The notes below the pieces were generated by a model. The model was not told the DNA's origin and searched no databases. It was given only the letters and a program-made list of their open reading frames with translations. Below are positions 22,001 through 34,592 of a DNA stretch of 64,000 nt, piece by piece. The position numbers and the translations under genes are program-made. The stretch's first letter is position 1; each line of letters begins with the position of its first letter. Source of the DNA: Tethya wilhelma. Taxonomy: Eukaryota > Porifera > Demospongiae > Tethyida > Tethyidae. The stretch covers positions 5,175,132 through 5,239,131 of the forward strand of contig CAXIPT010000005.1 of NCBI GenBank assembly GCA_964030475.1, in the 5' to 3' direction.

Positions 22001-24113
22001 ATGACCTATCGATATCACTGAACACGTGCATGTAAGTGCTAAAGAGAATTCTCACTGGTTGCATTGTCTGGCTTATACCAGAAGAGGTGAGAATTACTAG
22101 CCTGCTTGCTGTATTGCACAATGACCACGATTAATGATTACCAGCAATCTGCTACACAAATCAATAAGTCATTCCAGCTAGCTTAGCTGCTTCCAATACT
22201 GCTTTTAATTGTGCACAAATCTGCGCAAGGCAATTTCCCTGCACTCAGCGGCTGAGCCATAGACGGACGGTATAATTTGTATTTGCATTATTATCACAAT
22301 ACAAACTTGAAGATATAGTAAAGGCTCTTCATCAAACCTGCGCGGCAGCGCATTTAGAAATACGTTAAGTTATAAAAAAGCTAATATTAATGTTTTGTAG
22401 GCAGTGAGCACTCTAGGACAGTAGTCTGCGTGAGGACTTTTCAATCTGCTGGTCCTAGGTCGGGGATTCTTACTTAGGAAATGTTTTCCTTCCACTCTTC
22501 ATGCAATAAGTATAAAAGTGAAAGAAGCCTCTCCATTGACGGCCAGCACATGTAGCTCAGTGGTTAAACCAAAAGTGCCCAGAGTAACCAGGTTTCCTGG
22601 TTCGAGTCATCCTGCAGGTTGACTCAACTCAGCCTACATGCCTTGTGGCATGGCACACAGTACACACACACAGTCTAAGACGTGAAAGAGGGCACACGCA
22701 CAGACATGCACACACGAGGCTGAGTGGCTTCCTCTGTGCTGGCCCCTTTTTTTCCTCTTTTTTTTTTTTTTTTTTTTGTTGTTATCCTTTCAGTGGCTTC
22801 CTCTGTGCTGGGGAGTTGTTTTTTTTTTTTTTTTTTTACGTCTTTTCTTTTCCTTTCAGTGGCTTCCAGCTGGCATTTTTTTTTCCTTTTTTTTTTCCTT
22901 CTTCTTCATCCCCTTTACAAGCAAGCTGTTTTCAAGAGTTCTATTGTCCTTTTTTTTTACCCATCAAAGATTATGATAAACACACAGAACATATGACTGT
23001 TGATAAAGCTATTGTCAGCATGTATGTTGTACTGCATATCCATTTCTTCTTCACTCTAGCTACCAATATCTTCTGTAATTGTCTAGCCTCGTACCTAGTC
23101 TGGTGCCCAGACCCTTTCTTGCTGGGTTTTAGGCGGATGAGGAATAGGTGGAGGGAAAGAAAAAAATGGTCTGGGCACCAGACTAGGAACTATAGGCATG
23201 AAATCGTACGGGCCAAAAATTGTAGAAGTAGCAGCCAATTAGAGCGTCATGACACTGGATGACAATAGTGCCAATTTGGCAATTTTCTGGTTATACATTT
23301 GAATATGATGACCTTTAGGTTTTATGGATTGCTGTCACTGAACATGTGCATGCATGCAAGTGCTAAAGAGAACTCAGTCTAGCCACCGAGTGTTAACTGG
23401 TTGCATTATCTAGCTAACACCAGAAGAAGTGAGAGTTACTAGCCTGCTTGCTGTATTGTAGAATGATCATGATTACCAGCAATCAGCTACGCTTGCAAAT
23501 CAATGAACATACCACAATCACAGTCAGATTGATTCTAGCTAGCTGTTAGCCTCGTACCCAGCACGAAACACTAAAAGGAGGGAGTGGCCTGGGTACGAGG
23601 CTAGCTAGCTGTAGCTGCAGTGCTACCAATACTGTTTTTGAATGCTCATAAATCTGCACAAGGCAATTTCCTGCACTCGATCGGTGTACTACTAGTTTAC
23701 TCTATTGTATGCTTTGTATTAGGCATTGGTGGATCTCTGCTGTGTGGTGGTGTCCAGGAGTGTGGAGAGAACAGACGATCCCAGGCTGCCATCCCAAGTG
23801 CAGACCACACTGCAGAGGTATTTATTTATAGGTGTGCTATATTTTGGCTTCTTCTTGTCTAATATTATATCTTTTCTTTGTTGTTGTTTTTGTTTTGATC
23901 CCCCCCCCCCACAGCCACTCTCATGGGTCATGTGACCAGTGTAGGGGTGTGTCTTATGGAGCCGGTCTGAGAGTGATTCGAGCTGTGGGTCACGAAAAGT
24001 TCAAAGTGAAGAATTTACCGTTTGTTTTCTCTGTGTGTTCACCTCGCTGTAGAGCTGCTCTCAAGAAGAGAGACCTGACTAGCTTCACTACAGACCAGGA
24101 GAGGACAGTTTGA
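19095..24113 (+). CDS. Leucine-rich-repeat protein with C-terminal Cys motif (LRRC63-like?)
   Basis: Nine exons (19095-19842, 20100-20321, 20573-20742, 20966-21047, 21166-21235, 21329-21412, 21548-21692, 23723-23817, 23915-24113) join in phase to about 604 aa. A long disordered N-terminus rich in Pro/Thr/His is followed by leucine-rich repeats, roughly one per exon (LTYLNLSFNNFK, LVCLKMRNNPLKEIP, LKFLCLSFNLLSDLP, LEDLDVSYNSLHLL, LHKLNVEGNQLVGLP). The C-terminus has CDQCRG...LPFVFSVCSPRC, a possible zinc-binding pair of Cys motifs. There is no signal peptide or TM, so it is cytoplasmic. The exact orthologue is uncertain; the C-terminal motif recalls LRRC63-type proteins. Confidence 0.8.
20751..20852. 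repeat. CA-rich microsatellite
   Basis: (CA)n with ATG/CG interruptions right after the donor of LRR exon 3. Confidence 0.9.
21900..22250 (+). repeat. Intronic direct repeat, copy 1
   Basis: It begins gggccaaaaattgtggaagtagcagccaattag and continues through tagcctgcttgctgtatt to ctgcgcaaggcaatttcc. The same sequence recurs at 23205-23685 in the same LRR intron. The first copy lacks the hairpin MITE found in the second. Confidence 0.8.
22550..22630 (+). repeat. tRNA-like SINE head
   Basis: TAGCTCAGTGGTTAA (box A) and GGTTCGAGTCA (box B) are spaced about as in a tRNA, in the sequence starting cacatgtagctcagtgg. Stems are poor and no clean acceptor pairing is seen, so it is a tRNA-derived element rather than a functional tRNA. 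Confidence 0.6.
22724..22885 (+). repeat. Tandem repeat of CAGTGGCTTCC plus poly-T
   Basis: Three units of (TTTCAG)TGGCTTCCTCTGTGCTGG or a shorter variant are each followed by a T-rich run. The last two are preceded by a pyrimidine tract ending in CAG, so each looks like a splice acceptor. Confidence 0.7.
23083..23190. mobile_element. Hairpin MITE, 'TAGCCTCGT' family
   Basis: CCTAGTCTGGTGCCCAGACC is matched exactly by GGTCTGGGCACCAGACTAGG about 70 bp later. Confidence 0.85.
23205..23685 (+). repeat. Intronic direct repeat, copy 2 (contains a MITE)
   Basis: It matches 21900-22250 in order, with added sequence including the hairpin at 23547-23603. It lies just before LRR exon 8. Confidence 0.8.
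23547..23603. mobile_element. Hairpin MITE inserted in repeat copy 2
   Basis: TTAGCCTCGTACCCAG and CTGGGTACGAGGCTAG are the inverted ends. The flanking TAGCTAGCTG is present on both sides (a candidate target duplication) and the site is unoccupied in copy 1. Confidence 0.85.
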
Positions 24114-24589
24114 ATTGTATGATTGTGTATTGTACTACTGCATTTGTTTGTGTGTTTGTGTTAACTTCAAACATGTCAAAAAATTTGTCCAAAAGCTAGC
24201 ACAGAAGCACTAATTTGCCGTCTACTAGGTGATATATAAGATAGGAGAATAGCAATATACTTTGGCTTATGCTCTTCGTGTATACTTTCGTAATACTTAC
24301 AGTAAGACGAGTTCAGTTCAAGGTATAATATACAAATAATTATTAATGAATGAAATTCTACAATTAAACAGCATGAATTCGAACCAGCAATGAATGTATG
24401 AGCTATTGTTTCTAAAACTCAAAAACAGTACACATGTAAAATAAAATCAACTTACACATGGACAATTACAACACTGCAAGGACATTAAAACAAACGAGCA
24501 CAGCAATATGGTGTCCACGCACCATTACAATCACAGTCACCAAACCAACACACTAACAGAAACATTGCTTGCTACAATTATCATACGTG
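24114..24589. other. Tail-to-tail intergenic region; no gene seen
   Basis: AT-rich sequence between the stop codons of the LRR gene and the Shark kinase. Polyadenylation-like AATAAA words occur on both strands; nothing else is recognised. Confidence 0.5.
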
Positions 24590-25518
24590 CTATTGTTGAT
24601 AATCGAACAAGTCACCAGGGTTCTGATAGAGGTCTTTATGAGAAATAATGTCTTTGTGTTCAGGATTATCGCTGAAGGCTTGATGCAAGTGGACAAACGT
24701 TGGTCTCAACAAGGGTTCAAGGGACCAACAGGACAACATTAACTGATAGATACTGTCAGGACAGCCGGGGGGCTGGTCCAACCGGTAATTCTGGTTCTCG
24801 ATTAAATCCAATACCTGCAAGGATAGTGTACACAAGAGTAGGTGTTGCAAAACTGGCATCAATCTTAAACAGTGTTGATGCAGATTTACACTTCTACCAA
24901 ATTTAATATTATTTTGAGATGCCCAAAAGACAGTATTATAGCATTTTCTCAGTCGGTTATCAAATTCACTCAATACGATAGTAACTGTGCTTATAATATT
25001 ATGCTTCAGGTAGAATGCACCATACGACCCACGTAGTACAAACGTATACCTCTGCTCCAGTCATTTCCCCATAGGGAGGTTCACCATAGGAGAACATCTC
25101 CCAGAGGGTGATGCCATAGCTCCACACATCACTGGAATGGGAGAATGTTCCATAGTTGATGGACTCAGGAGCATACCTGTGGGCATAGGCAGGCAGGCAT
25201 GAGTGAATGGACACATGTACACACAATCAAGTGTGATGTAAGCACAATGTATGACATTGTATGGATCACAATATAGCATGCAGGAAATATGGTCAAATCA
25301 TGACGTGATCGATATTGAGTGTGTATCTCTGTCTCTCCTGTACCATTTCACTGGCCATCTTCCTCCTTGTGATGCCTTGTAGTAGTCACTGTTAGCACCA
25401 ACCGCTCTGGAGAGTCCAAAATCACTGATCTTCACCTAATAATACAACAGGTACATAAACGTAGGAATGTACAGCTATATCCTTAATTGAAACTCTTGCA
25501 GACAGTTCTTTGGTCTTG

Positions 25519-25560
<42 letters not shown>

Positions 25561-27560
25561 AAACAAAANCTAACCTCATTCCCAGCTGCATGGCTAAGGA
25601 AGCAATTTCTAGTGCATGGGAGTAAAAGCCTAGGTGTACATGGGACGATAAACTCACTCTCTTCTCGGAGGCCACCAAGATGTTCCTGGCTGCTAGATCA
25701 CGATGAACGAACCTCTTCTTCTCCAAGTACATCATACCCGAGGCTATCTCTGCCGCCCATAGCTTGAGAGTGGTGATGGTGGGGCGAGGGTACTTGCCAT
25801 CGTAGAGGTAGTCTATCAGAGCTCCGAGGGCAACCAACTCCTGGACCTGAGGGTTAGGACCAATAGGGGAGGGTTATTAATGGATAGCACAAAATATTGG
25901 CAGAAATAAAATTTAATAGGTGAATTGTCAAAAATTTCCATGATTGGCAGTAGCGCACACAGCTATACACATTCCGTATGTGGTGCGCAAAAATGACTGA
26001 TTTGCGGATTTAATACTTGCAATCCTTATACTACCAATCCACCAATATTAAAATCTGCCAAATTTTTGTGCTATATGGTGTTATTAATTTTAATAATAAG
26101 TATAAATAATCACAAAGATTTTATTCCTATCAAGAAACTACTGTGCCTTTTTCATTTTGCAAAGAAAGCAGGGTAACTACCTATTATGCTGGGGAATGGA
26201 GCTACATGACTGGCATGTACTGTAGTTTTAATAGAGGGTACGATTCAAGCAGACACTGTACTTGCTTCAGTGCATGGTCAATTCCACGCAAAAGAAATCA
26301 CTTAAGTACAAACAATTCTACAAACACTACTGTGCATGTGGCTGTATTTATTATATGTATCATCATTGTACTGTGCCTATATTATGTGTATGTATCACTG
26401 TACCAGCATCATTGGTTTGCCCCTGGTGACTCCGATGAGACGGACTATGCAAGGATGGTTGAGGGTGATCATGATTCTAGCTTCTCTCATGAACTCCTGT
26501 TCACCGTGACCCATGGCATCCACTCTCAGAGTCTTCACCGCCACATCAATCTGTCAAATGGAGTCAGTACAAGATACTGATGCTAGATGATACTGATACT
26601 GATACTGATATTAATATTGATATTGACATTGATATTGATGAGTCAATATGATTTTAGTACACATTGCAGGTATATTGAGTTAGAAAATCGGGCAAGGCCA
26701 TGGATGATCTGGCCATCATTTACTTCAATATTGAGCCTATTTGTATAACTATCCTTTACCGTTTTTCCATCGGGCCCCTTGTAGAGTCCCCTCAGCACAG
26801 AGCCAAACTCTCCCTGACCCAGCTCTGCCCCTAGGGTGAGCAGCTCTTCCTTGATGCTCACCATCTGATAGGGGTCCTTCTCTTTAGGCTTTTGTAACGG
26901 AGGGGGTGGGGGATATCTGGAGATAACGAGCCACAGGAGGTACATAATGATAAAGTGTGTTAGGACACAATAATGGCTATAAATCGCAAAAAAGAAAGCA
27001 AACAAGATGGAATATGGCTGTTTGAATGTGTACCGTAACAGAATCTGAAGATAAAACATTCAAAGACAAGAATCAAGAACTACTATATTCAGGACAATCA
27101 GGTAAAAAAAATATGCATCACAGGCTGAGGCAAACTATTGGTGCTCAAGGGATCGATGCTTAGTGATGCACGAGATTCCAAGGACATCAAAATGTTGCAT
27201 GCACTCACATAGAAAGCTATAGCAACAACTAATATTATATGGTTCATATTTAGAGGTTTCAGAATTCTTGGCTTAACAAAGCTACAGATCTACATGCAAT
27301 TTTGGAATTCACTGACTGGAACCCACCCACACACACACAGAGCACACTTGACTGAGCTCATCGCTCACTCCCTTACCTGGCAGCTCCATTCATTGCTCCA
27401 TTGTTTGGTGCAAATCCACTGCCGTCTCTTCGGGGTATGGGAGGGGTGTGAGCTGTGGGAGGGGTGTGGGCCGAGGGAGGGGGTGAGACAAAATGTTTGG
27501 GGGGACGTGAGGGAGGTTGGTGCACTTGGAGCTTTGAGAAGAGCAATTGGCCAGGGGGAG

Positions 27561-27612
<52 letters not shown>

Positions 27613-30160
27613 TACTGACATGATTAGTATCTATATTTTGTCTGAGATAAGAGGGTAAGTAAATAAAAATCTCATGAAGAATCCACTCACAGGTCTGTTG
27701 GTGGGAAGTGGTACTCTGCTGCCGGAAGGAGGAATGGGATATCGAAGAAGTGTAGGTAGGCCATCTGGAAAGAGCATGTAGTGATCAATGACTGCCGGGA
27801 GTGAGTCAAAGAGTGGACCATCGTCAATGAAGTACCACCTGTCAGACTGAGAGAGAGAGAGAGAGAGAGAAAACATGGATTGTTTGGATAGTTGGAACAT
27901 GGATAGTTGAAGCCATCCGCGAAATTCTTCATAATGTACATATGTATGGGCATCACACAGCTCATTTTCGAAAGTAAAAACGTAAAAATCTTTGATCAGA
28001 GACATCTGCGAAAAGGTAGACACTGCAAAACTTTCCCACTATACAGTATGTTACACTAGGAGCATAGTATGAGCAATGCAAAGCAACGTAATTTGTAAAG
28101 AAATCAAATAGCATTCCACGAAATCCCTCAACCATTAAATCCTATAGCAATTACAAAGCACACACAGGAAACAGCACATTAATTATTAATGACTGTGAAT
28201 TACACTCCAAGTATTTTACACTCCACTTCAAATGCAGGAACTTATACACGAATCAAATTCTGCATCCAAACCACAGAACAATAAGCGATAATGGACAGAA
28301 AGCCAGTTACTGTCCTTTGGGAGAACGATCAATTAGCACACATTTTGAAAAGAGATAGACTAGCTGTCCAATCCAACCTCTGAATGGAGGCTAATGTCTC
28401 AAAATACAGACTTAATTAAGAGGATGTGGCAGGACATTTGATGATCAAATTTGGGATTCGTCCATACAAGATTCCCTTTGCTATGACACACTACATGACT
28501 ATACTCATCAAAATGTTTTTTGAGGTAAACAAAACTGAAATTTGTTTAAAATGAAACCTTTATGGATTTTAACATTATACAGATTTTCTTTCTCAGTGTG
28601 GCCAGAGATCTTGAGCATGCAATTCACATTTGTATGCTTTGGAGGATAGTCCCCAAAATTGGCAAAATCCTCAAATTGTTACCCTTGGAAAAAGGACCAA
28701 TGTTCACACACTGTATTTGACTCACCTCACACACTATCTCGTAGTGGTAAGGCATTCCATTGTAGACGAGAGTGAGAGCATAGTAGCCAGGCTTTCTGGA
28801 GTTGGGCCTCACAATGTAGCTGCCATCAGCTTTGCCTTTCTTCTGGAGGAGAGCTACAGCTTTCTGCATGAGCGAGAGAGAAGGTGTGTGTTACTGACAT
28901 GATTAGTATCTATATTTTGTCTGAGATAAGAGGGTAAGTAAATAAAAATCTCATGAAGAATCCACTCACAGGTCTGTTGGTGGGAAGTGGTACTCTGCTG
29001 CCGGAAGGAGGAATGGGATATCGAAGAAGTGTAGGTAGGCCATCTGGAAAGAGCATGTAGTGATCAATGACTGCCGGGAGTGAGTCAAAGAGTGGACCAT
29101 CGTCAATGAAGTACCACCTGTCAGACTGAGAGAGAGAGAGAGAGAGAGAAAACATGGATTGTTTGGATAGTTGGAACATGGATAGTTGAAGCCATCCGCG
29201 AAATTCTTCATAATGTACATATGTATGGGCATCACACAGCTCATTTTCGAAAGTAAAAACGTAAAAATCTTTGATCAGAGACATCTGCGAAAAGGTAGAC
29301 ACTGCAAAACTTTCCCACTATACAGTATGTTACACTAGGAGCATAGTATGAGCAATGCAAAGCAACGTAATTTGTAAAGAAATCAAATAGCATTCCACGA
29401 AATCCCTCAACCATTAAATCCTATAGCAATTACAAAGCACACACAGGAAACAGCACATTAATTATTAATGACTGTGAATTACACTCCAAGTATTTTACAC
29501 TCCACTTCAAATGCAGGAACTTATACACGAATCAAATTCTGCATCCAAACCACAGAACAATAAGCGATAATGGACAGAAAGCCAGTTACTGTCCTTTGGG
29601 AGAACGATCAATTAGCACACATTTTGAAAAGAGATAGACTAGCTGTCCAATCCAACCTCTGAATGGAGGCTAATGTCTCAAAATACAGACTTAATTAAGA
29701 GGATGTGGCAGGACATTTGATGATCAAATTTGGGATTCGTCCATACAAGATTCCCTTTGCTATGACACACTACATGACTATACTCATCAAAATGTTTTTT
29801 GAGGTAAACAAAACTGAAATTTGTTTAAAATGAAACCTTTATGGATTTTAACATTATACAGATTTTCTTTCTCAGTGTGGCCAGAGATCTTGAGCATGCA
29901 ATTCACATTTGTATGCTTTGGAGGATAGTCCCCAAAATTGGCAAAATCCTCAAATTGTTACCCTTGGAAAAAGGACCAATGTTCACACACTGTATTTGAC
30001 TCACCTCACACACTATCTCGTAGTGGTAAGGCATTCCATTGTAGACGAGAGTGAGAGCATAGTAGCCAGGCTTTCTGGAGTTGGGCCTCACAATGTAGCT
30101 GCCATCAGCTTTGCCTTTCTTCTGGAGGAGAGCTACAGCTTTCTGCATGAGCGAGAGAGA

Positions 30161-30193
<33 letters not shown>

Positions 30194-31028
30194 CACAAAA
30201 AACTGACAGACTCCCTGTCGATATCTATTCTTATCCTTATTCAAATGGAATAGAGGAGTGTTATCCTATAGTGTGTTCACACACTACAAAAACAAGGCAT
30301 CACCATACACCACTGGTGAGAAATCTTACTACACTGGTACACATACATGTACATTGTGCATAAGCATACATACACAAAACTGTGTAATTTCACAATAAAG
30401 CCACACAGCTATTGCAGTCACTCCAAATATGTACCCCCCAAGCTTATGACTTCATCACAACCAGAACAAAAACACTTTCAAAAACTAATTCCATCCCAGC
30501 ACCTGCATAGAGAGTCAGTTTCTATTTCCATTGTGTCTACTACTAATACAGTGGCTCATTTTGAAAGCTTCAGAGAAGACAAACGCACAACTACAGCAGC
30601 GATACATTTCAACCTCTTCCTTCCACAAACAAACAAAATGATTCTAATCTAATAAGCATCATTCCCCTGGCATTTAACCAATACAATATATACAGTACAT
30701 GTACTAACTCAGTTTGTGTGATGGATATCTTAGTTTTTCTGTTTGTAGCTTAACATACATTCTGGGCTCTAGGAAGGTCGTATGGAACTGGGAATGCAAC
30801 TTAAGGCTGCACAATGTACTTTATAATAATAGAATAATATTCTTACGTTTCTGTCGATGGCCTTGTGAAGCCACTCTGTTGTGACAGTCCTTGGTTTAGG
30901 GTAGTTGGCAATGGCCCAGTCCAAGAGGTCCATCACCTCTTTCTGCTTGTATCTCCCGGCTAGCTCCTTTGGTGTGTCCTCATCGGGAGTTCTGGGACGA
31001 AGAGGAGCGTTCAGTTGAAGGAGAACCT

Positions 31029-31095
<67 letters not shown>

Positions 31096-31648
31096 CAGAG
31101 CACACTATAATAATATTATAGCTAAGATTGGTAATTATTGGAAGCAATTTGCCAAAATGGTCCTGTCCACTTAATTGTACAATACCTAACATTGCATAGA
31201 GTCATATATGCCAAATATAACATCAGCCGAAATGACTAAAATAATTAACTTTGGTATGTCAATTTTTTCACTCTGCTGTCTCCAATACTGCACATGCGAA
31301 CAAAAAGCACGTGCAGCACACACAGTACAAGAAACATATTGTACTTCACATACAGAGGCAGATGTATGCCTGTATACATATATATATATTATTTGTCTGT
31401 GTGTGTGTGTGTGCTACTGCTACAGACGTTTCTGTTCCATTAGCTTTAAAAACAAATCATTAGACACATCTTGCTTCGCTCTGCTATTCTTGTGAAGTCG
31501 ATCAAAACACACGTCTTGTGACAAACTACAGCCCCAACAGGCATTACCACCATGTACTTGTAGCAAGACAAGCAATCAGACAATTAACCATAAGCACTCA
31601 TCGAACAACAGCAAAACACAGACACAAACGCACAGAGAGAGAGGGAGG

Positions 31649-31738
<90 letters not shown>

Positions 31739-32275
31739 CAAACAGCCCCTCAAGGTACAGTACACGTGTATGATGACATGATGTCCATTTTGGTGTTCAC
31801 TACAACTAGTGACATCACATGAATACATTGGAACACATTAAACATTAAACAGCACAGGTCCTTCCACACAGAAAAAAACAAAACCATGTGAGGGGAAAAT
31901 CTGATCTAAAAACAGTACAACTGAAATTTCTAAACATGGTGAAAAATGGAACCAGATGAGCATGCAGTGTTAGTATTTCAACAGATAAACAGTAGTTTTG
32001 TGTTTGTTTGGATAAAAGAACACAAGTGTATCTAAAACATTGCCTCAGTTTATGCTTTCCCCACTTATCAATTCGATACGGAAATAAAATATCAAACTAC
32101 AAGAACAAAAATGGAAGTTATGGAGTAAAAACACACCTTGACACAGTCCACGTGTCCCCTGAATGCTGCCTCATGTAGCGCCACCCAACCAGTAGTGGCA
32201 TTTCTCTCTTGTACGTCTGCTCCTCCTTTCTCTACCAACAGCTTGATGGCATCTGCATGTCCATTTCTTGCTGCT

Positions 32276-32352
<77 letters not shown>

Positions 32353-33291
32353 NNNNNNNNNNNNNNNNNNNNNNNNNNNNNNNNNNNNNNNNNNNNNNNN
32401 NNNNNNNNNNNNNNNNNNNNNNNNNNNNNNNNNNNNNNNNNNNNNNNNNNNNNNNNNNNNNNNNNNNNNNNNNNNNNNNNNNNNNNNNNNNNNNNNNNNN
32501 NNNNNNNNNNNNNNNNNNNNNNNNNNNNNNNNNNNNNNNNNNNNNNNNNNNNNNNNNNNNNNNNNNNNNNNNNNNNNNNNNNNNNNNNNNNNNNNNNNNN
32601 NNNNNNNNNNNNNNNNNNNNNNNNNNNNNNNNNNNNNNNNNNNNNNNNNNNNNNNNNNNNNNNNNNNNNNNNNNNNNNNNNNNNNNNNNNNNNNNNNNNN
32701 NNNNNNNNNNNNNNNNNNNNNNNNNNNNNNNNNNNNNNNNNNNNNNNNNNNNNNNNNNNNNNNNNNNNNNNNNNNNNNNNNNNNNNNNNNNNNNNNNNNN
32801 NNNNNNNNNNNNNNNNNNNNNNNNNNNNNNNNNNNNNNNNNNNNNNNNNNNNNNNNNNNNNNNNNNNNNNNNNNNNNNNNNNNNNNNNNNNNNNNNNNNN
32901 NNNNNNNNNNNNNNNNNNNNNNNNNNNNNNNNNNNNNNNNNNNNNNNNNNNNNNNNNNNNNNNNNNNNNNNNNNNNNNNNNNNNNNNNNNNNNNNNNNNN
33001 NNNNNNNNNNNNNNNNNNNNNNNNNNNNNNNNNNNNNNNNNNNNNNNNNNNNNNNNNNNNNNNNNNNNNNNNNNNNNNNNNNNNNNNNNNNNNNNNNNNN
33101 NNNNNNNNNCTATAATAATGGTAAGCCTTTTTTTTTCCGTCGGGGAAATAAATTTTGTAGATTTGCTAACAATAATTTTTCAAAGATTTAATTTGCACAG
33201 GTTGTCTTGCTTGCCATTGTGATAGTACTAATTCGTATTTTCAAGGATCATCCAGGCCCCAAATTCACGAAATCCACGAAAATTGCTTGCA

Positions 33292-33353
<62 letters not shown>

Positions 33354-33356
33354 TGT

Positions 33357-33389
<33 letters not shown>

Positions 33390-33755
33390 ATGCTGGGTGT
33401 TACCCTGGGAACATGCAAACATACATGCACACCTTAAGGTTGATCTTATCTCATATCAGAGATATATATACCTCTGTGTGTGCTCATGTCAGGTCATGAA
33501 TGTATGCACCCACCTACATACATACATACATACATGTACATACATTCAGTGTACTTCATATGGCATCACACAATGTGTGTCTACAATACCTCAGGCCCCA
33601 TCCCTAGGCACCTAATAGTCTGATGGTTTCTCCACAATGTGGTCTACATACACACACACTGACACTCACTCACTCACTTCAGGAAGTGGGAAGTATATGT
33701 TGGGCTAGTGTGTGTGGGTCTGTGGGTGTTAGTGAGAGGGAACATTTTGATGTTT

Positions 33756-33837
<82 letters not shown>

Positions 33838-33959
33838 TCCTTTCCCTAATTTGGAATCACAGTATTGATAGTAGCAGTGAATGGAGATTGGATGTGGCAC
33901 AAACAGAGGAAATGATGGAAACTGTGTGCCATGTCAAGTTATGTACACACAACGTATGT

Positions 33960-33996
<37 letters not shown>

Positions 33997-34592
33997 ATAT
34001 ACACAAACCTAACCTGCAATGCAGTTGATCCTTTTGAATCTCTTATCGTCAAGTCTGGCTTCTTGTCCATTAACAAATCGAGAATTTCACAATATCCCTT
34101 CTTTGCTGCCTCGTGAACCGGCGTCGATCCTTCACCATTTTGAGAATCAACGGTACCAGCCGAAGTGTTCGGATGCTGTGACACCAGTCGTCTAACCATG
34201 CCCGGGTCTCTACTGATAACAGCTCTATGGAGGTCCGTCTCTTGCCTTCGGCGGGCAGAGAGCGGGGGGTGGTTGCCCACAATGTAGTCATGAAGTTGAG
34301 CAGGTAGGCCGTCCGCTCTACACTGATAGTGGTGCACCAGTTCGTCGAGGCCTTGAAACAGAGGACCATTGTCCACTGAAAACCAGCCATCTCCGTGGCC
34401 AACTATCTGGAAATGGTGTACTTGGCTTCTGGCCCACATGGTGAGCACAAAGCTACCAGGCATTCGAAGGCTCTCCCGGACGAGAAAGAGTCCCTCGCGT
34501 CTTCCTCCCGTACTGCCACTAATGAGATGGGCGGCATTTTCTCGTGTGATTTTCCCGTGGTACCAACGGTCAGGTTCGCTAGCAAAACTCAT
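24590..34592 (-). CDS. SHARK: Shark-type tyrosine kinase (SH2 - ankyrin repeats - SH2 - Pro-rich - kinase)
   Basis: Exons: 34592-34014, (gap), 32277-32137, 31026-30847, 30142-30005, 29125-28970, 28863-28726, 27846-27691, 27561-27377, 26916-26760, 26550-26404, 25846-25658, 25435-25344, 25176-25050, 24814-24590; all known junctions are in phase. The first exon encodes an SH2 ([14 protein letters not shown]) and two ankyrin repeats. More ankyrin repeats follow ([24 protein letters not shown]), then a second SH2 ([18 protein letters not shown]), a Pro-rich linker and a tyrosine kinase with [23 protein letters not shown] and APE all present. This is the Shark/HTK16 family of cytoplasmic kinases, which is missing from vertebrates and related to Syk/ZAP-70. 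The second SH2 exon pair is present twice. At least one ankyrin exon probably lies in the N gap. Confidence 0.9.
25521..25569. repeat. Poly-A tract with terminal N in a Shark intron
   Basis: A run of about 40 A precedes aacaaaaN, on the intron side of the exon encoding HRDLAARN. A single ambiguous base follows, as at other homopolymers in the window. Confidence 0.85.
26575..26642. repeat. (TGATAC/TGATAT)n hexamer repeat
   Basis: GATACTGATACTGATACTGATATTAATATTGATATTGACATTGATATT-type tandem hexamers sit in the Shark intron upstream of the exon 26404-26550. Confidence 0.75.
27611..30169. repeat. Perfect-looking 1,279-bp tandem duplication in Shark
   Basis: Unit 1 (27611-28889) and unit 2 (28890-about 30168) are the same at constant offset, including the length of the internal (GA)10 tract and all intron sequence. 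Each carries one SH2 N-half exon and one SH2 C-half exon. The units join at a gtgtgtg stretch; the far end is a (GT)n tract and the near end a (GA)n tract. Confidence 0.9.
30347..30840. other. Shark intron; nothing recognised
   Basis: AT/CA-rich intronic sequence without a supported exon. Confidence 0.4.
31030..31094. repeat. (TG)n microsatellite
   Basis: A pure TG tract of about 32 units directly upstream (minus strand) of the ankyrin exon 31026-30847. Confidence 0.95.
31636..31736. repeat. (GA)n microsatellite
   Basis: A GA-rich tract with GGGA and GATA interruptions in a Shark intron. Confidence 0.9.
32278..33109. other. (TG)n tract followed by a 757-base assembly gap
   Basis: A TG repeat of 75 bp begins right at the acceptor of exon 32277-32137 and runs into N from 32353 to 33109. 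Shark ankyrin coding sequence is expected inside. Confidence 0.95.
33297..33389. repeat. (TG)n microsatellite
   Basis: A TG tract with two TC interruptions. Confidence 0.95.
33758..33993. repeat. (TG)40 and opposing (CA)n tracts
   Basis: TG repeat at 33758-33836 and CA repeat at about 33961-33993, inverted relative to each other and separated by about 120 bp. Confidence 0.9.

Noticed and set aside
22550..22630. Second functional tRNA gene
   Set aside because: Boxes A and B are present but the acceptor and anticodon stems do not pair; treated as a SINE head.
22645..23262. 205-codon Phe-rich ORF with apparent membrane segments
   Set aside because: Translation of poly-T repeats in an intron of the LRR gene.
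30347..30652. 101-codon plus-strand ORF within Shark
   Set aside because: No domain or splice context; lies in an intron of the minus-strand gene.
32138..33222. Long open frames running through the N gap
   Set aside because: They consist of TG-repeat codons and undefined bases; no coding evidence.
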